Positions 12,711 through 20,939 of a stretch of 20,939 bases of DNA are shown here, in pieces; position 1 is the first letter of the stretch, and each line of letters begins with the position of its first letter. The notes beneath the pieces were generated by a model. That model was not told where the DNA came from, did no database searches, and saw nothing but the letters and a program-made list of their open reading frames with translations. The position numbers and the translations under genes were made by a program. The stretch is from Lachnospiraceae bacterium UBA3802 (GTDB taxonomy: Bacteria; Bacillota; Clostridia; Lachnospirales; Lachnospiraceae): assembly GCA_002369155.1 (NCBI GenBank), contig DFEM01000034.1:1-20939 (forward strand), read 5' to 3'.

Positions 12711-14012
12711 TCAGATATTATATTCAATCTCGATTCTCATATTGCAGTGATTCATGCTTGAGTTGCCCTGCATGATGTCATAATCAAGTTCAAGCATAAT
12801 TCTGTCAGCAATCTCATTTAACACAAATTCATGGCAGATAATGTCAATATCGATCTCACCGTAAGGGGTGCTGTAAACCTGTGTCGTGGCTTCGTCGGGA
12901 GTGATAATCATCTTCGTATTGGCAGCGCCTGTTTTGACGTAATCGAGTCTCCTGTCGCTGATGGTAAGAACATTTTTGATTTCCGATTTTGACTCAGGAT
13001 CTTTTTCGTAATATGTTATGCTGATTGTTCCTCTTTTTTCAACAGCCACGCAATCGTGAACCTCTATTGTGGGCTCATCGCCGTCCATCGCCGATTTGAC
13101 TGTAATCTGCGCTTTCTTTCTTGTTTCTTCACTGCTTAAATCTTCGAAGCAGGTAACTATTACATCTCCGACATCATCAAGTTCTCTTAAAGCAACTGCA
13201 GCTCTCTCCGCATTTGCTTTGTTGTCAAACAATCCGAATACCGTCGGTCCGCTTCCGCTCATAAGGGAATTGAGCGCTCCGAAATCGTTCATTATATCTT
13301 TGATAACCTGAATAAACGGATAATCGTGAATGGTCACATTCTCGAGAATATTTTCCATATTGGAAGCAATTCCTTTTAAATCCTTGTTGTTGACACATTC
13401 TATTACCTTGTCCATATCGGGATGTTTTTTGATTTTATCCACGTGAAGATTGGCATATACATATCCTGTGGAAACTCCGAAATTGGGTTTGGCCACAAGA
13501 ACGGTGCATTGAGGCACATCTTCAAGTTTGGTAAGCTTTTCTCCGATGCCTTCGGAAAGATATGTTCCGCCGTGTACGCAAAACGGAACATCGGCTCCGA
13601 TCTTTAATGCAAGTCGGCAGAGTTCTTCATCGGTAAGTCCGAGTCCGAAAAGCCTGTTCATTCCGCGAAGCGTTGCTGCCGCATCGGAACTTCCACCTGC
13701 AAGTCCTGCTGCCACGGGAATATTTTTGATAAGCTTAACATCAATACCCTGTTTGATGTTGTATTTTTCCATCATGAGATTGGCTGCTTTGACAATCAGA
13801 TTGGTACCGTCAAGAGGAAGGGTATCCACGTCCGCAAGAAGATTCACACCCACGGTATCAGCCGATGTGGAAATAATCAATTCATCGCATATACCGATAG
13901 TCTGCATAATCATTTTTACTTCATGATATCCGTCTTCTCTCTTTCTTAACACATCAAGTCCGAGATTAACTTTGGCATATGCTTTTTCCCTGATAGTTTT
14001 GTTAATTGCCAT
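12711..14012 (-). CDS. ispE: IspE (CDP-methylerythritol kinase) fused to a DUF1934 domain
   Basis: A 433-residue two-domain protein. Residues 1 to about 290 are a complete GHMP kinase of the IspE type: AYAKVNLGLDVL, the ATP loop PVAAGLAGGSSDAAA (99-113), the catalytic Asp in GADVPF (141) and LMSGSGPTVFG in the C-lobe. It phosphorylates CDP-methylerythritol in the MEP pathway of isoprenoid synthesis. IspE alone is about 285 residues. From about 300 to 433 a second domain matches the DUF1934 pattern (YwiB-like beta-barrel): QITVKSAMDGDEP at its start, QVYSTPYGEIDIDIICHE and the terminal NHCNMRIEIEY. There is no stop or frameshift between them. The start is the ATG at 14010-14012 behind GGGGTGA; an in-frame GTG at 14021 has no site. 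It lies 19 nt after pyrD, last in the cluster. Confidence 0.88.
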   Translation of the reverse strand: MAINKTIREKAYAKVNLGLDVLRKREDGYHEVKMIMQTIGICDELIISTSADTVGVNLLADVDTLPLDGTNLIVKAANLMMEKYNIKQGIDVKLIKNIPVAAGLAGGSSDAAATLRGMNRLFGLGLTDEELCRLALKIGADVPFCVHGGTYLSEGIGEKLTKLEDVPQCTVLVAKPNFGVSTGYVYANLHVDKIKKHPDMDKVIECVNNKDLKGIASNMENILENVTIHDYPFIQVIKDIMNDFGALNSLMSGSGPTVFGLFDNKANAERAAVALRELDDVGDVIVTCFEDLSSEETRKKAQITVKSAMDGDEPTIEVHDCVAVEKRGTISITYYEKDPESKSEIKNVLTISDRRLDYVKTGAANTKMIITPDEATTQVYSTPYGEIDIDIICHEFVLNEIADRIMLELDYDIMQGNSSMNHCNMRIEIEYNI

Positions 14013-14031
14013 ATTCTTCACCCCAAATATT

Positions 14032-14931
14032 TTATACGCAAGCGATAATTTCGTTTATATCGGATACATTATGTTTTCTCATGTAATTATCTATTCCGTC
14101 GATAACATCAATCATCGCACTCGGATTAATAAAGTTTGCGGCGCCTACCGCAACGGCTGTGGCACCTGCCATAAGGAATTCAACCGCATCCTCTCCGGTC
14201 ATGATTCCTCCCATACCTATTATCGGAATTTTTACGGCATTTGCACACTGGTAAACCATTCTAACCGCCACGGGCTTTATTGCCGGGCCTGACATTCCGC
14301 CGGTTTTATTGGCAAGAACGAATTTTCTTCTTTCGATGTCTATCTTCATTCCGGTAATCGTATTGATTAATGAAATGGCATCGCTTCCGGCTGCCTCTGC
14401 TGCCTTTGCCATCTCGGTAATATCCGTTACGTTGGGACTTAATTTCATGATTATCGGCTTCTTTGATACCTTTTTGATTTTATCGGTAATGTTGAAAAGT
14501 GCATCTGCCTTTTGACCGAATGCAATGGCGCCTTCTTTTACATTGGGGCAGGATACGTTGATTTCAAACATATCAGCATTCGTATCGTTTAATCTTTCTA
14601 CGGCTTCAATATAATCCTCAACGGATTTTCCGCATACATTGACGATAACATTGGTATCGTATTTCGAAAGGAACGAAAGATCTCTTTCAATAAAAACATC
14701 CACACCGGGATTCTGAAGTCCAATGGCATTAAGCATTCCTCCGTAAACTTCCGCAACTCTCGGAGTAGGATTGCCCTCCCAGGGAATATTGCTCACGCCT
14801 TTTGTAACGACTGCACCGAGTTTGTTTAAATCAACAAGACTTGCATATTCCATTCCGGAGCCGAAAGTACCCGATGCGCTCATTACGGGATTTTTGAATT
14901 CCACGCCCGCTATGGTAACTTTTGTATTCAT
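14032..14931 (-). CDS. pyrD: Dihydroorotate dehydrogenase, class 1B catalytic subunit
   Basis: A 299-residue FMN-containing TIM barrel that oxidises dihydroorotate to orotate in pyrimidine synthesis. Seen are MSASGTFGSG near the N-terminus, NAIGLQNPG, the active-site cysteine in NVSCPNVKEG, KLSPNVTDI, and the phosphate-binding GMGGIMTGEDAVEFLMAGA. The active-site cysteine and the adjacent PyrK subunit mark it as the NAD-linked class 1B form. Its start codon overlaps the pyrK stop (TGATG), and GGAGGTG lies inside the end of pyrK, so the two subunits are probably translationally coupled. Confidence 0.96.
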   Translation of the reverse strand: MNTKVTIAGVEFKNPVMSASGTFGSGMEYASLVDLNKLGAVVTKGVSNIPWEGNPTPRVAEVYGGMLNAIGLQNPGVDVFIERDLSFLSKYDTNVIVNVCGKSVEDYIEAVERLNDTNADMFEINVSCPNVKEGAIAFGQKADALFNITDKIKKVSKKPIIMKLSPNVTDITEMAKAAEAAGSDAISLINTITGMKIDIERRKFVLANKTGGMSGPAIKPVAVRMVYQCANAVKIPIIGMGGIMTGEDAVEFLMAGATAVAVGAANFINPSAMIDVIDGIDNYMRKHNVSDINEIIACV

Positions 14932-15713
14932 CAGATATCCACCTCCGTTGCATCAAATACCGGTCCTTCGGTACAGATTCTGGTATTGTTGACATGCGAA
15001 TGGTCGTCCTTTTTAACGGTTTTGCAAACGCATCCAAGGCACGCTCCGACACCGCACGCCATTCTTTCTTCAAGAGAAATGTATGCTTTTATATTATTCT
15101 CTTCAGCATACTTCTTTATGGCACGAAGCATGGGCATGGGACCGCATGCCATAATGACATCCGGTTTAACGTTAATACTTGCTCTCAAAGCATCAAGCAC
15201 GTTGCCCTTGACTCCGACACTTCCGTCTTCGCTTGCAAGATAAACCTTTGAGTATTTCAAAAATTCATCGGAAAGAAATGTGTCATTGTTTCTGTATCCG
15301 AGATATGAATGGACATCTTCTCCAAAAAGTGCTTTTGCGGTTCCAAGCATCGGGGGTATTCCGATTCCGCCGCCCATGAGCACAATGCATTTTCCTTTTA
15401 CTTCATCCACGGGAAAACCGTTTCCGAGGTTGGCAAGAATTTTAACCGTATCATCCTTCTTAAGAGACGAGAATTCCTTTGTTCCCTTTCCCGCAACTCT
15501 GTAGACAAGACGCATGCTTCCCGCTTCTTTGTCTGTCTCGCAAATACTTATGGGACGCATAAGGAGTGTGGATTTGTCTTTTGGATATACTCCGACAAAC
15601 TGACCTGCTCCGGCTTCATTTGCTCCCTCATTTTTAATCCATAAACTGAAGATTCCGTCCGAAATCTCCTCCTGGGAAATTACCTTTCCCTCATCGACAT
15701 TTCTGTAAAACAT
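14931..15713 (-). CDS. pyrK: Dihydroorotate dehydrogenase, electron-transfer subunit
   Basis: A 260-residue FAD/[2Fe-2S] protein that passes electrons from PyrD to NAD. It shows the FAD-binding RPISICE motif (family pattern RxxS), the GGGIGIPPM nucleotide-binding loop, MACGPMPMLRA and a C-terminal cysteine cluster (CGVGACLGCVC plus the final Cys in RICTEGPVF) that holds the iron-sulfur centre. The start was set at the ATG at 15711-15713, preceded by GGAGG; the in-frame TTG six codons upstream lies before that site. It lies 18 nt after pyrC and overlaps pyrD by one base. Confidence 0.95.
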   Translation of the reverse strand: MFYRNVDEGKVISQEEISDGIFSLWIKNEGANEAGAGQFVGVYPKDKSTLLMRPISICETDKEAGSMRLVYRVAGKGTKEFSSLKKDDTVKILANLGNGFPVDEVKGKCIVLMGGGIGIPPMLGTAKALFGEDVHSYLGYRNNDTFLSDEFLKYSKVYLASEDGSVGVKGNVLDALRASINVKPDVIMACGPMPMLRAIKKYAEENNIKAYISLEERMACGVGACLGCVCKTVKKDDHSHVNNTRICTEGPVFDATEVDI

Positions 15714-15731
15714 TTTTCCTCCGAAAAACAA

Positions 15732-17087
15732 TTAATTCTTATAAACGATTTCTCCGTCGCAAATCGTTATTTTAACTCTTCCGGTAAGTTCTTCCTTTAT
15801 AAAAGGAGAATTGGAAGATTTGGATTTAAAATCCTTCTCGTTTACAATCCATTTTTCATTGATATCAGCTATTGTGATATCGGCAGGTGCTCCCACCGAA
15901 AGGCTTCCTCTTTCAAAATTATAAAGTTTCGCCGGATTGATTGTAATCTTTTTTATCACATCCGAAAGACTCATTCCGGCTTCATTGACAAGATGTGTTA
16001 TCGCAAGTGCAAATGCGGTTTCAAGTCCTATCATTCCGCTCGGAGCTTCGGTAATGCTTTTTTCTTTTTCTTCCTTCGAATGAGGCGCATGATCGGTCGC
16101 TATCAAATCGATGGTGCCGTCTTTCAAACCTTCTATGATTGCCTGCCTGTCAGCCTCTTCCCTGAAAGGTGGATTAAGCTTTGCAAGCGTTCCTTTTTCT
16201 ATAAGAGCATCTTCCGTAAGGGAAAAATGCTGGGGTGTAGCTTCAGCATGAATATGTCTTGTTACGGACGGATTCTCAAAATCCGAAACACCCTGTTTCT
16301 TTAAATCTTCTTTTAAGGCATTTCTTACAAGCTCCACGCCCTCTTTGCTTGATATATGCTGAACATCAATCATTCCGCCTTCTTCAAGCGCAATCTGCAA
16401 ATCTCTTTTTATAAGATTAATCTCCGCTTCTCTCGGAGATCCGAACACCTCATAATGTTCGCTTGCCTTACCGTGATTTATTCCGTTTTGTTTGATGAGA
16501 TTCTTGTCTTCTTCATGAAGGCTTACGGGAAGTTTTCCTGCCTTCTTAAAAGCTTCTCTTAAAATATTCTCATCCATGAGAGGAATGCCGTCGTCCGTAA
16601 AACCGACCGCGCCGTGTCTTACCATCTCATCGAAATCGTTTAATTCTTCGCCTTTAAGTCCCTTGGTAACACTCGAGCAGGACTCAACTTTTATTAAGGC
16701 CTCTTTGCCTTTATTGATGACATAATCAAGCGTATCGGGATTATCAACCACAGGCTTTGTATTGCACATCAAAACAACCGTGGTATATCCTCCCGCAGCT
16801 GCCGCCTCGGCACCGGTCAATATATCTTCCTTGTATTCAAATCCGGGATCCCTGAAATGCGAATGAACATCTATAAAGCCGGGCATAACCGCATAACCCG
16901 CGGCGTCTATAAAATCCTCTCCGTATTCGTCGACGGTCGGGTCAATCGGCTTTTTATACCTGTCCCAATTATCGGACATATCGCCCGTCTTGGTTACCGA
17001 TGTGATAATGCCGTCCTGAACTTTGATGTCCCCGATAAAATCAATATTGTTCGCGGGATCGATTATTCTGCCGTTTTTGATGATCAT
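15732..17087 (-). CDS. pyrC: Dihydroorotase
   Basis: A 451-residue amidohydrolase that cyclises carbamoyl-aspartate to dihydroorotate. Metal ligands are in DVHSHFRDPG, LHEED, DVQHISS and ATDHAPHSKEEK. MCNTKPVVD and the C-terminal SVGAPADITIAD are typical of the long (type I, class PyrC/AllB-like) enzymes. Context (pyrK and pyrD directly downstream) decides for dihydroorotase over allantoinase. Compared with standard members there is a short insertion near residues 40-55 (rich in Asp, Tyr and Lys, covering DNWDRYKKPIDPTVDEYGED) between the first beta-barrel and the catalytic metal site. The start at 17085-17087 follows CAGGGG, 15 nt after the murF-fusion stop. Confidence 0.95.
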   Translation of the reverse strand: MIIKNGRIIDPANNIDFIGDIKVQDGIITSVTKTGDMSDNWDRYKKPIDPTVDEYGEDFIDAAGYAVMPGFIDVHSHFRDPGFEYKEDILTGAEAAAAGGYTTVVLMCNTKPVVDNPDTLDYVINKGKEALIKVESCSSVTKGLKGEELNDFDEMVRHGAVGFTDDGIPLMDENILREAFKKAGKLPVSLHEEDKNLIKQNGINHGKASEHYEVFGSPREAEINLIKRDLQIALEEGGMIDVQHISSKEGVELVRNALKEDLKKQGVSDFENPSVTRHIHAEATPQHFSLTEDALIEKGTLAKLNPPFREEADRQAIIEGLKDGTIDLIATDHAPHSKEEKEKSITEAPSGMIGLETAFALAITHLVNEAGMSLSDVIKKITINPAKLYNFERGSLSVGAPADITIADINEKWIVNEKDFKSKSSNSPFIKEELTGRVKITICDGEIVYKN

Positions 17088-17102
17088 CTCATGCCCCTGT
17101 TT

Positions 17103-20100
17103 CTAATACTGAATATACTTAAACTCGGTTACGTTTTCCCTGTAGGATTTAACCTTGCTGCCGTTAAAATATTTAATGTCAAACATTACATTGCCTTTGG
17201 TTCTGAAGTATATTTTTCTCTTGCTTAAGGCAACGACATCCTTGTCCAGGCTGCTGCCGATTTCTTTAATCGTGCTTCCGTTATATAAAACGATTTTATA
17301 AAAGCCGTCCGTATCGGATACCTGATAAGCAAATACATAATCATTTCCGAACTCGGTCTTTTTCAAACTTCCGACTTCAACATTTCTGGCGATAAGCTTC
17401 TCTCTTTCGTATAAGTCGTTATTGCCGCCTCCGTCGGTTTTGTTGACGAATATATTGCCTTCTCCTATATATTCGACACTCGATACGTTTGTACTTTCAA
17501 GTACAGGCTTCTTTTGCTTAGAGAATCCCTTGTCTGATACGGAGTAAAGACTTCCTACATTGGTTAATGCATCGATATTAATGAAATACAGATTCTTTTT
17601 GTCGGCACCGACAACCTGCATGGAACGCCCCACGGAGAAATCTTTTAATTCATATATCTTATCGTCTTTTATATACTTCCATTCGCCGTTTGAATCCATC
17701 GCCATCAAAGATGCATATTCGTATGCCATTCCGAAAACACCGGTTGCGTTATCGGTTACCGTTTTGGGTTCGGAATCCTTGACGTTAAAATAATATAATC
17801 TGTTATCTTCATCGCAATAATATATCTTTGTATTTTTCTCTTTTGCAGCAATGTAAAGATTCTTTGCTTCAGGAGCGATAAAAAGATTTTCCTTGTCCCT
17901 CTTGCAGACATACAGTCCGTTTAATTTGTAATAGAAAATATTCTTTAAATCAGGGTCAGCGTATTCGAATGAAGTTACATTTTCATCAAGCAAAACAAGC
18001 GTTTCGGGTTTGCCGGCCTTCATGTAATAGAGGCCGCCCGAGAATGTATAATAAACAAACTCGTTTTTCTTCTCGTTTAAGCTGTATTTCAATACTTCCT
18101 CTGCCACAAGATTCGTCTCGTCTTTTTTGACGTTATATGTATAAAGGGCATTTCCCGATATGAAAATGATATTGTCTTTTTTCAGAATATCGTATCTTCT
18201 GACAGTCTTGGCAACGGTCTTTTTATTCTTGCCGTTCCTGTCACAAACAAAAAGTTCATAATTGCCGCCGTCGGGTACTGCATAGAAAAAGCTCTTGCCG
18301 TCATATCCCATGGCGACATTCTGATTGTCGTTTCTCCATACAAGGCCGTCATCCGTTACGGCAATAACGCCGTCTTCGATAAGTCCCTTTGTCTCATATT
18401 TTGTTCCGTCCAAATATACCACGATGCCTTCGGTGACATCTTTGTACTTGTTGTATCTTATGATTCCAAAGACTGCAAATCCGATAAGAATTAAAGCTGC
18501 TGCCGCACCGATAATTAAAGCAAGCTGCTTTCTTGCGCCCTCTTTTTCTTTCTGATCGGCACTCTTTTCAGGCTTTACGCTGACAGCTTTGTTTTCTTCG
18601 CTTCCTGCCGGTGTTTCGGTATTGTTTTCGTCCGTACCCTGTTCATCCTCTTTCTTGGCACCGACGTTTTTAATCTCGCTCATCAGCTCGTCCAGATTGG
18701 CGTTTACGATATTGGGCTTTTTAAAAAGCTTTTCCTCTCTTTTTTCAAACTGAATCTTATCGCTTGTTACGGCTTCGAGGATTCTGTTAAATTTCATGCC
18801 GTTTGAAGCCTTGATGAGCACGGTATCGTCTTTTTTGATGAATTTATCCAAATTTTCGATTGCCTCATCCACAGTCGCAAAATAAAGGACTTCGATATCT
18901 TCTTTTACCGATGACTCACTTTGTGCCTTGTCGTACATCTTTTTGGAAAGCGTACCGACGCAAACGATGGTATTGATTCCTTTGTCTACGGCATACTTGC
19001 CTATCTCTTCATGTCCCTTGTCTTCGTTTTCGCCCTGTTCGAACATGTCACCGAGTATTGCAACGGTCGGAGTGATTGCTTCCGTCAAAAGGTCGAGAGC
19101 CGATTTCATGGATTCGGGGCTTGCATTGTAACAGTCATCAAGAATGGTGATGCCGTTTTTCTGAATAATATTGTTTCTTCCTGCCAATGCCTTTACGCAG
19201 GATATTCCAAAGCTGACCTGCTCTGCGGAAACATCAAGAATCTTAGCAACGCTTATTGCAGCCAGAGCATCCATAATCATGTGCTTTCCTGCAAGGGGCA
19301 CGCTGACATTAAAGATTCCGTCTCCGTTTTCTATGGTACATTCGCTTCCCCAAAGGCCTCTGTTGACAATCTTTGTGGGATGAACTTCATTCTTTTCGTC
19401 AAAACCGAAGGTAACAACCTTTTTGCCCTTGACCTCTTCGAGGGTTGCGAGTCTTTCGTCATCGCCACATACACATACGTCGCCCTCCGGGTTCATATGT
19501 TCAAAAATCTCTGTCTTTGCTTTGAATACTCCGTCAAGAGATCCGAGTGTTTCAAGATGGCATGCACTTATATTGGTGATGACGCAAATATCCGGTTTGG
19601 CAATTTCTGAAAGCTTGGTCATCTCGCCAAACTCGCTTATGCCCATCTCGAGAACGGCCACCTCATTGTTTTCTTTAATATTCAAAATGGATAACGGCAG
19701 ACCGATAAGGTTGTTTTGATTCTTTTCTGTCCTGAAGACATTGTATTTTTGAGAAAGAACCGTTGCTATGAATTCTTTGGTCGTGGTCTTGCCAATCGAC
19801 CCCGTGACACCGACCACTTTGATTCCAAGCTGCTCTCTGTAGAAAGATGCAAGTTTCTTTAATGCCTCAACCGTGTCCTCGACCACGATGCAGATTCCCT
19901 CTTCGCCGTCGGGCACTCTTTCACAGATGACGGCACCGGCACCGTTGTCAAACGCCGCCTTTATAAAATCATGACCGTCAACCTTGTCACCTTTGATTGC
20001 AAAAAACAAATTGTCTTTTTCGACTTTTCTCGAGTCGATGGCAGCACCTTCGAGCACCTTTTCTTTGTACTCATCACCGTTTACAAGTGTCGCCTGTAAC

Positions 20101-20135
20101 GCATTTACGATATTTTCAACAGTTAATATCTTCAT
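17103..20135 (-). CDS. murF: MurF fused to a membrane helix and a large predicted extracellular domain
   Basis: A 1010-residue protein, more than twice the usual MurF length of about 455. Residues 1 to about 456 form a complete UDP-MurNAc-tripeptide:D-Ala-D-Ala ligase: AAIDSRKV (substrate domain), the ATP loop GVTGSIGKTTT (109-119), LEMGISEFGEM, NISACHLETLGS, LDDCYNASPESM (332-343), LGDMFEQGE and IKASNGMKF (441-449). A Lys- and Glu-rich linker (about 465-536) leads to one membrane helix (about 537-559). Residues 565-1010 form a Tyr-rich, repeat-like domain with recurring short strands such as IFYYKLNGLYVC and KIYYCDEDNRLYYF, suggestive of a beta-propeller. With the ligase in the cytoplasm, that part must face outside. 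There is no stop or frameshift at the junction. The start at 20133-20135 has AGAGGAAG upstream. ddl, which makes its D-Ala-D-Ala substrate, lies directly upstream. Confidence 0.92.
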   Translation of the reverse strand: MKILTVENIVNALQATLVNGDEYKEKVLEGAAIDSRKVEKDNLFFAIKGDKVDGHDFIKAAFDNGAGAVICERVPDGEEGICIVVEDTVEALKKLASFYREQLGIKVVGVTGSIGKTTTKEFIATVLSQKYNVFRTEKNQNNLIGLPLSILNIKENNEVAVLEMGISEFGEMTKLSEIAKPDICVITNISACHLETLGSLDGVFKAKTEIFEHMNPEGDVCVCGDDERLATLEEVKGKKVVTFGFDEKNEVHPTKIVNRGLWGSECTIENGDGIFNVSVPLAGKHMIMDALAAISVAKILDVSAEQVSFGISCVKALAGRNNIIQKNGITILDDCYNASPESMKSALDLLTEAITPTVAILGDMFEQGENEDKGHEEIGKYAVDKGINTIVCVGTLSKKMYDKAQSESSVKEDIEVLYFATVDEAIENLDKFIKKDDTVLIKASNGMKFNRILEAVTSDKIQFEKREEKLFKKPNIVNANLDELMSEIKNVGAKKEDEQGTDENNTETPAGSEENKAVSVKPEKSADQKEKEGARKQLALIIGAAAALILIGFAVFGIIRYNKYKDVTEGIVVYLDGTKYETKGLIEDGVIAVTDDGLVWRNDNQNVAMGYDGKSFFYAVPDGGNYELFVCDRNGKNKKTVAKTVRRYDILKKDNIIFISGNALYTYNVKKDETNLVAEEVLKYSLNEKKNEFVYYTFSGGLYYMKAGKPETLVLLDENVTSFEYADPDLKNIFYYKLNGLYVCKRDKENLFIAPEAKNLYIAAKEKNTKIYYCDEDNRLYYFNVKDSEPKTVTDNATGVFGMAYEYASLMAMDSNGEWKYIKDDKIYELKDFSVGRSMQVVGADKKNLYFINIDALTNVGSLYSVSDKGFSKQKKPVLESTNVSSVEYIGEGNIFVNKTDGGGNNDLYEREKLIARNVEVGSLKKTEFGNDYVFAYQVSDTDGFYKIVLYNGSTIKEIGSSLDKDVVALSKRKIYFRTKGNVMFDIKYFNGSKVKSYRENVTEFKYIQY

Positions 20136-20195
20136 TTGGTCTTCCTCTTACACTAAAGTCTAATAAATGCTTATTTTACGCAATTCTTTCAATTT

Positions 20196-20213
20196 GTTAA
20201 ATCTGGATTTAAC
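20196..20213. repeat. 18-bp near-perfect palindrome between ddl and murF
   Basis: GTTAAATC and its complement GATTTAAC flank a 2-bp centre, 1 bp past the ddl stop codon. As RNA the loop would be too small for the full stem and no T-run follows, so it is more like a protein-binding dyad than a terminator. It lies about 60 bp before the murF start. Confidence 0.5.
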
Positions 20214-20214
20214 A

Positions 20215-20939
20215 TCATTTTTTATATTTTTTGAACGCAATTTCCACGATTTTCTCACAAAGTGAAGGGAAATCCATGCCGATCACCTTCGCTTCCTGAG
20301 GTATGAGTGAGGTGGGTGTCATTCCCGGAATTGTATTAGCCTCAAGACAGTATTCTCTGCCCTGGTCATCGAGAAGAAAATCTATTCTCGCATATGATTT
20401 TAGGTGCAAAGCTTCGAAAGCTTTCTCTGCCGTATTCTGAATTTTCAATGTCAATTCTTCTTCAAGATTGGCAGGACATGTCTCAATCGTGCTTCCGGCC
20501 TGGTACTTGTTTTTGTAATCATAGAAGCCTTCCTTTGGTTCGATTTCGACTATGGGAAGTGCCTTGCCGTCAAGAACGCCGCATGTAAATTCTCTGCCTT
20601 TGACAAACTGTTCGATAAGAACATGGTTGTCAAGTTTGAAGCACTCATCCACTGCATTCAAAGCCTCGGCCTCGTTATTGACGATAAATACTCCGATACT
20701 CGATCCTCCGTTTGGAGCCTTTACAACCATGGGATAACCGATCTCGTCTGCTTTAAGCTTAAACTCTTCCTTTTTATTAATCGTAAAAGCCTTGGGTGTT
20801 CTGATGCCTTTCATGATAAAGAAATCCTTGGTGATTGTCTTATCCATGCAAATGGCACTGCTTAAATAATCCGTTCCGGTATATTTCACATTCATAAGAT
20901 CGAGGGAAGCCTGAATTCTTCCGTCTTCTCCGTTTGCAC
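20215..20939 (-). CDS. ddl: D-alanine--D-alanine ligase, 5' end beyond the window
   Basis: The frame stays open to the window edge and gives about 240 residues, roughly the C-terminal two thirds of a Ddl of about 350. The first visible residues (ANGEDGRIQASLDL) are the conserved HGxxGEDGxIQ region, so the internal ATG at 20895 is not the start. The ATP-grasp features follow: VVKAPNGGSSIGV, LIEQFVKGREFTCGVL, ARIDFLLDDQGREYCLEANTIPGM. It joins two D-Ala molecules into the dipeptide that MurF adds to the cell-wall precursor. It ends 79 nt before the murF fusion, on the same strand, which makes the two enzymes consecutive in both pathway and gene order. Confidence 0.95.
   Translation of the reverse strand, partial: ANGEDGRIQASLDLMNVKYTGTDYLSSAICMDKTITKDFFIMKGIRTPKAFTINKKEEFKLKADEIGYPMVVKAPNGGSSIGVFIVNNEAEALNAVDECFKLDNHVLIEQFVKGREFTCGVLDGKALPIVEIEPKEGFYDYKNKYQAGSTIETCPANLEEELTLKIQNTAEKAFEALHLKSYARIDFLLDDQGREYCLEANTIPGMTPTSLIPQEAKVIGMDFPSLCEKIVEIAFKKYKK

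Noticed and set aside
17103-20135. Sequencing artefact joining murF to a separate downstream gene
   Set aside because: The linker is long, Lys/Glu-rich and in frame, with codon use like both halves and no ribosome binding site or ATG-associated purine run visible at the junction. A real fusion is the simpler reading, though raw reads would settle it.
20215-20895. Complete short ATP-grasp gene starting at 20895
   Set aside because: Codons upstream of that ATG continue in frame and encode the conserved GEDGRIQASLDL region of Ddl, so the gene simply runs out of the window.

Overview
The window reads as chromosomal DNA of a low-GC anaerobic Firmicute, most likely a member of the Lachnospiraceae or a close clostridial relative. 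The pointers are strong AGGAGG-type ribosome binding sites, ferredoxin-linked 2-oxoacid metabolism, a DUF6273 protein, a fumarate-independent PyrD/PyrK pair, and sigma-A promoters with 17-bp spacers. This placement rests on gene content and not on a marker gene. Almost every gene lies on the minus strand, so the operons read from high to low coordinates. No tRNA, rRNA, insertion sequence or CRISPR was seen.

Positions 1-3974 form an AT-rich accessory stretch. It holds a possible gene cut by the left edge, a YgjV-like membrane protein whose promoter predicts a leaderless mRNA, a DUF6273 membrane protein, a secondary-metabolism-type esterase with its own promoter and terminator, and an orphan PD-(D/E)XK-like protein. 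Upstream of that protein lies a 682-bp gene-free interval. It carries a near-consensus promoter followed by six copies (the last partial) of a 62-bp tandem repeat with invariant inverted-repeat arms, and then the tandem terminators of guaA.

Positions 3975-11326 hold metabolism. A stand-alone ATP-pyrophosphatase GMP synthase subunit (no glutaminase domain) follows a membrane-anchored trigger-factor/FKBP-like protein. Next comes a module of AMP-forming acyl-CoA synthetase, XRE-cupin regulator and four-subunit 2-oxoacid:ferredoxin oxidoreductase (VorDBAC type). That combination fits conversion between organic acids, their CoA esters and 2-oxoacids. A palindrome over the -35 box of the vor promoter is a candidate operator, and three hairpins in a row fill the gap between vorC and the regulator gene.

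Positions 11327-12656 hold a divergent pair, a small MinD/ParA-type P-loop ATPase and a one-helix membrane protein, with facing promoters. A bidirectional terminator separates the second gene from the next cluster.

Positions 12711-20939 are a tightly packed minus-strand cluster in the order ddl (5' end outside the window), murF fusion, pyrC, pyrK, pyrD, ispE fusion. It mixes peptidoglycan precursor, pyrimidine and isoprenoid synthesis. Two genes are unusual fusions. MurF continues into a linker, one membrane helix and about 450 predicted extracellular residues with beta-propeller-like repeats. IspE continues into a DUF1934 domain. The MurF fusion is the most striking object in the window: a cytoplasmic cell-wall ligase covalently tied to what looks like an outward-facing sensor or scaffold.
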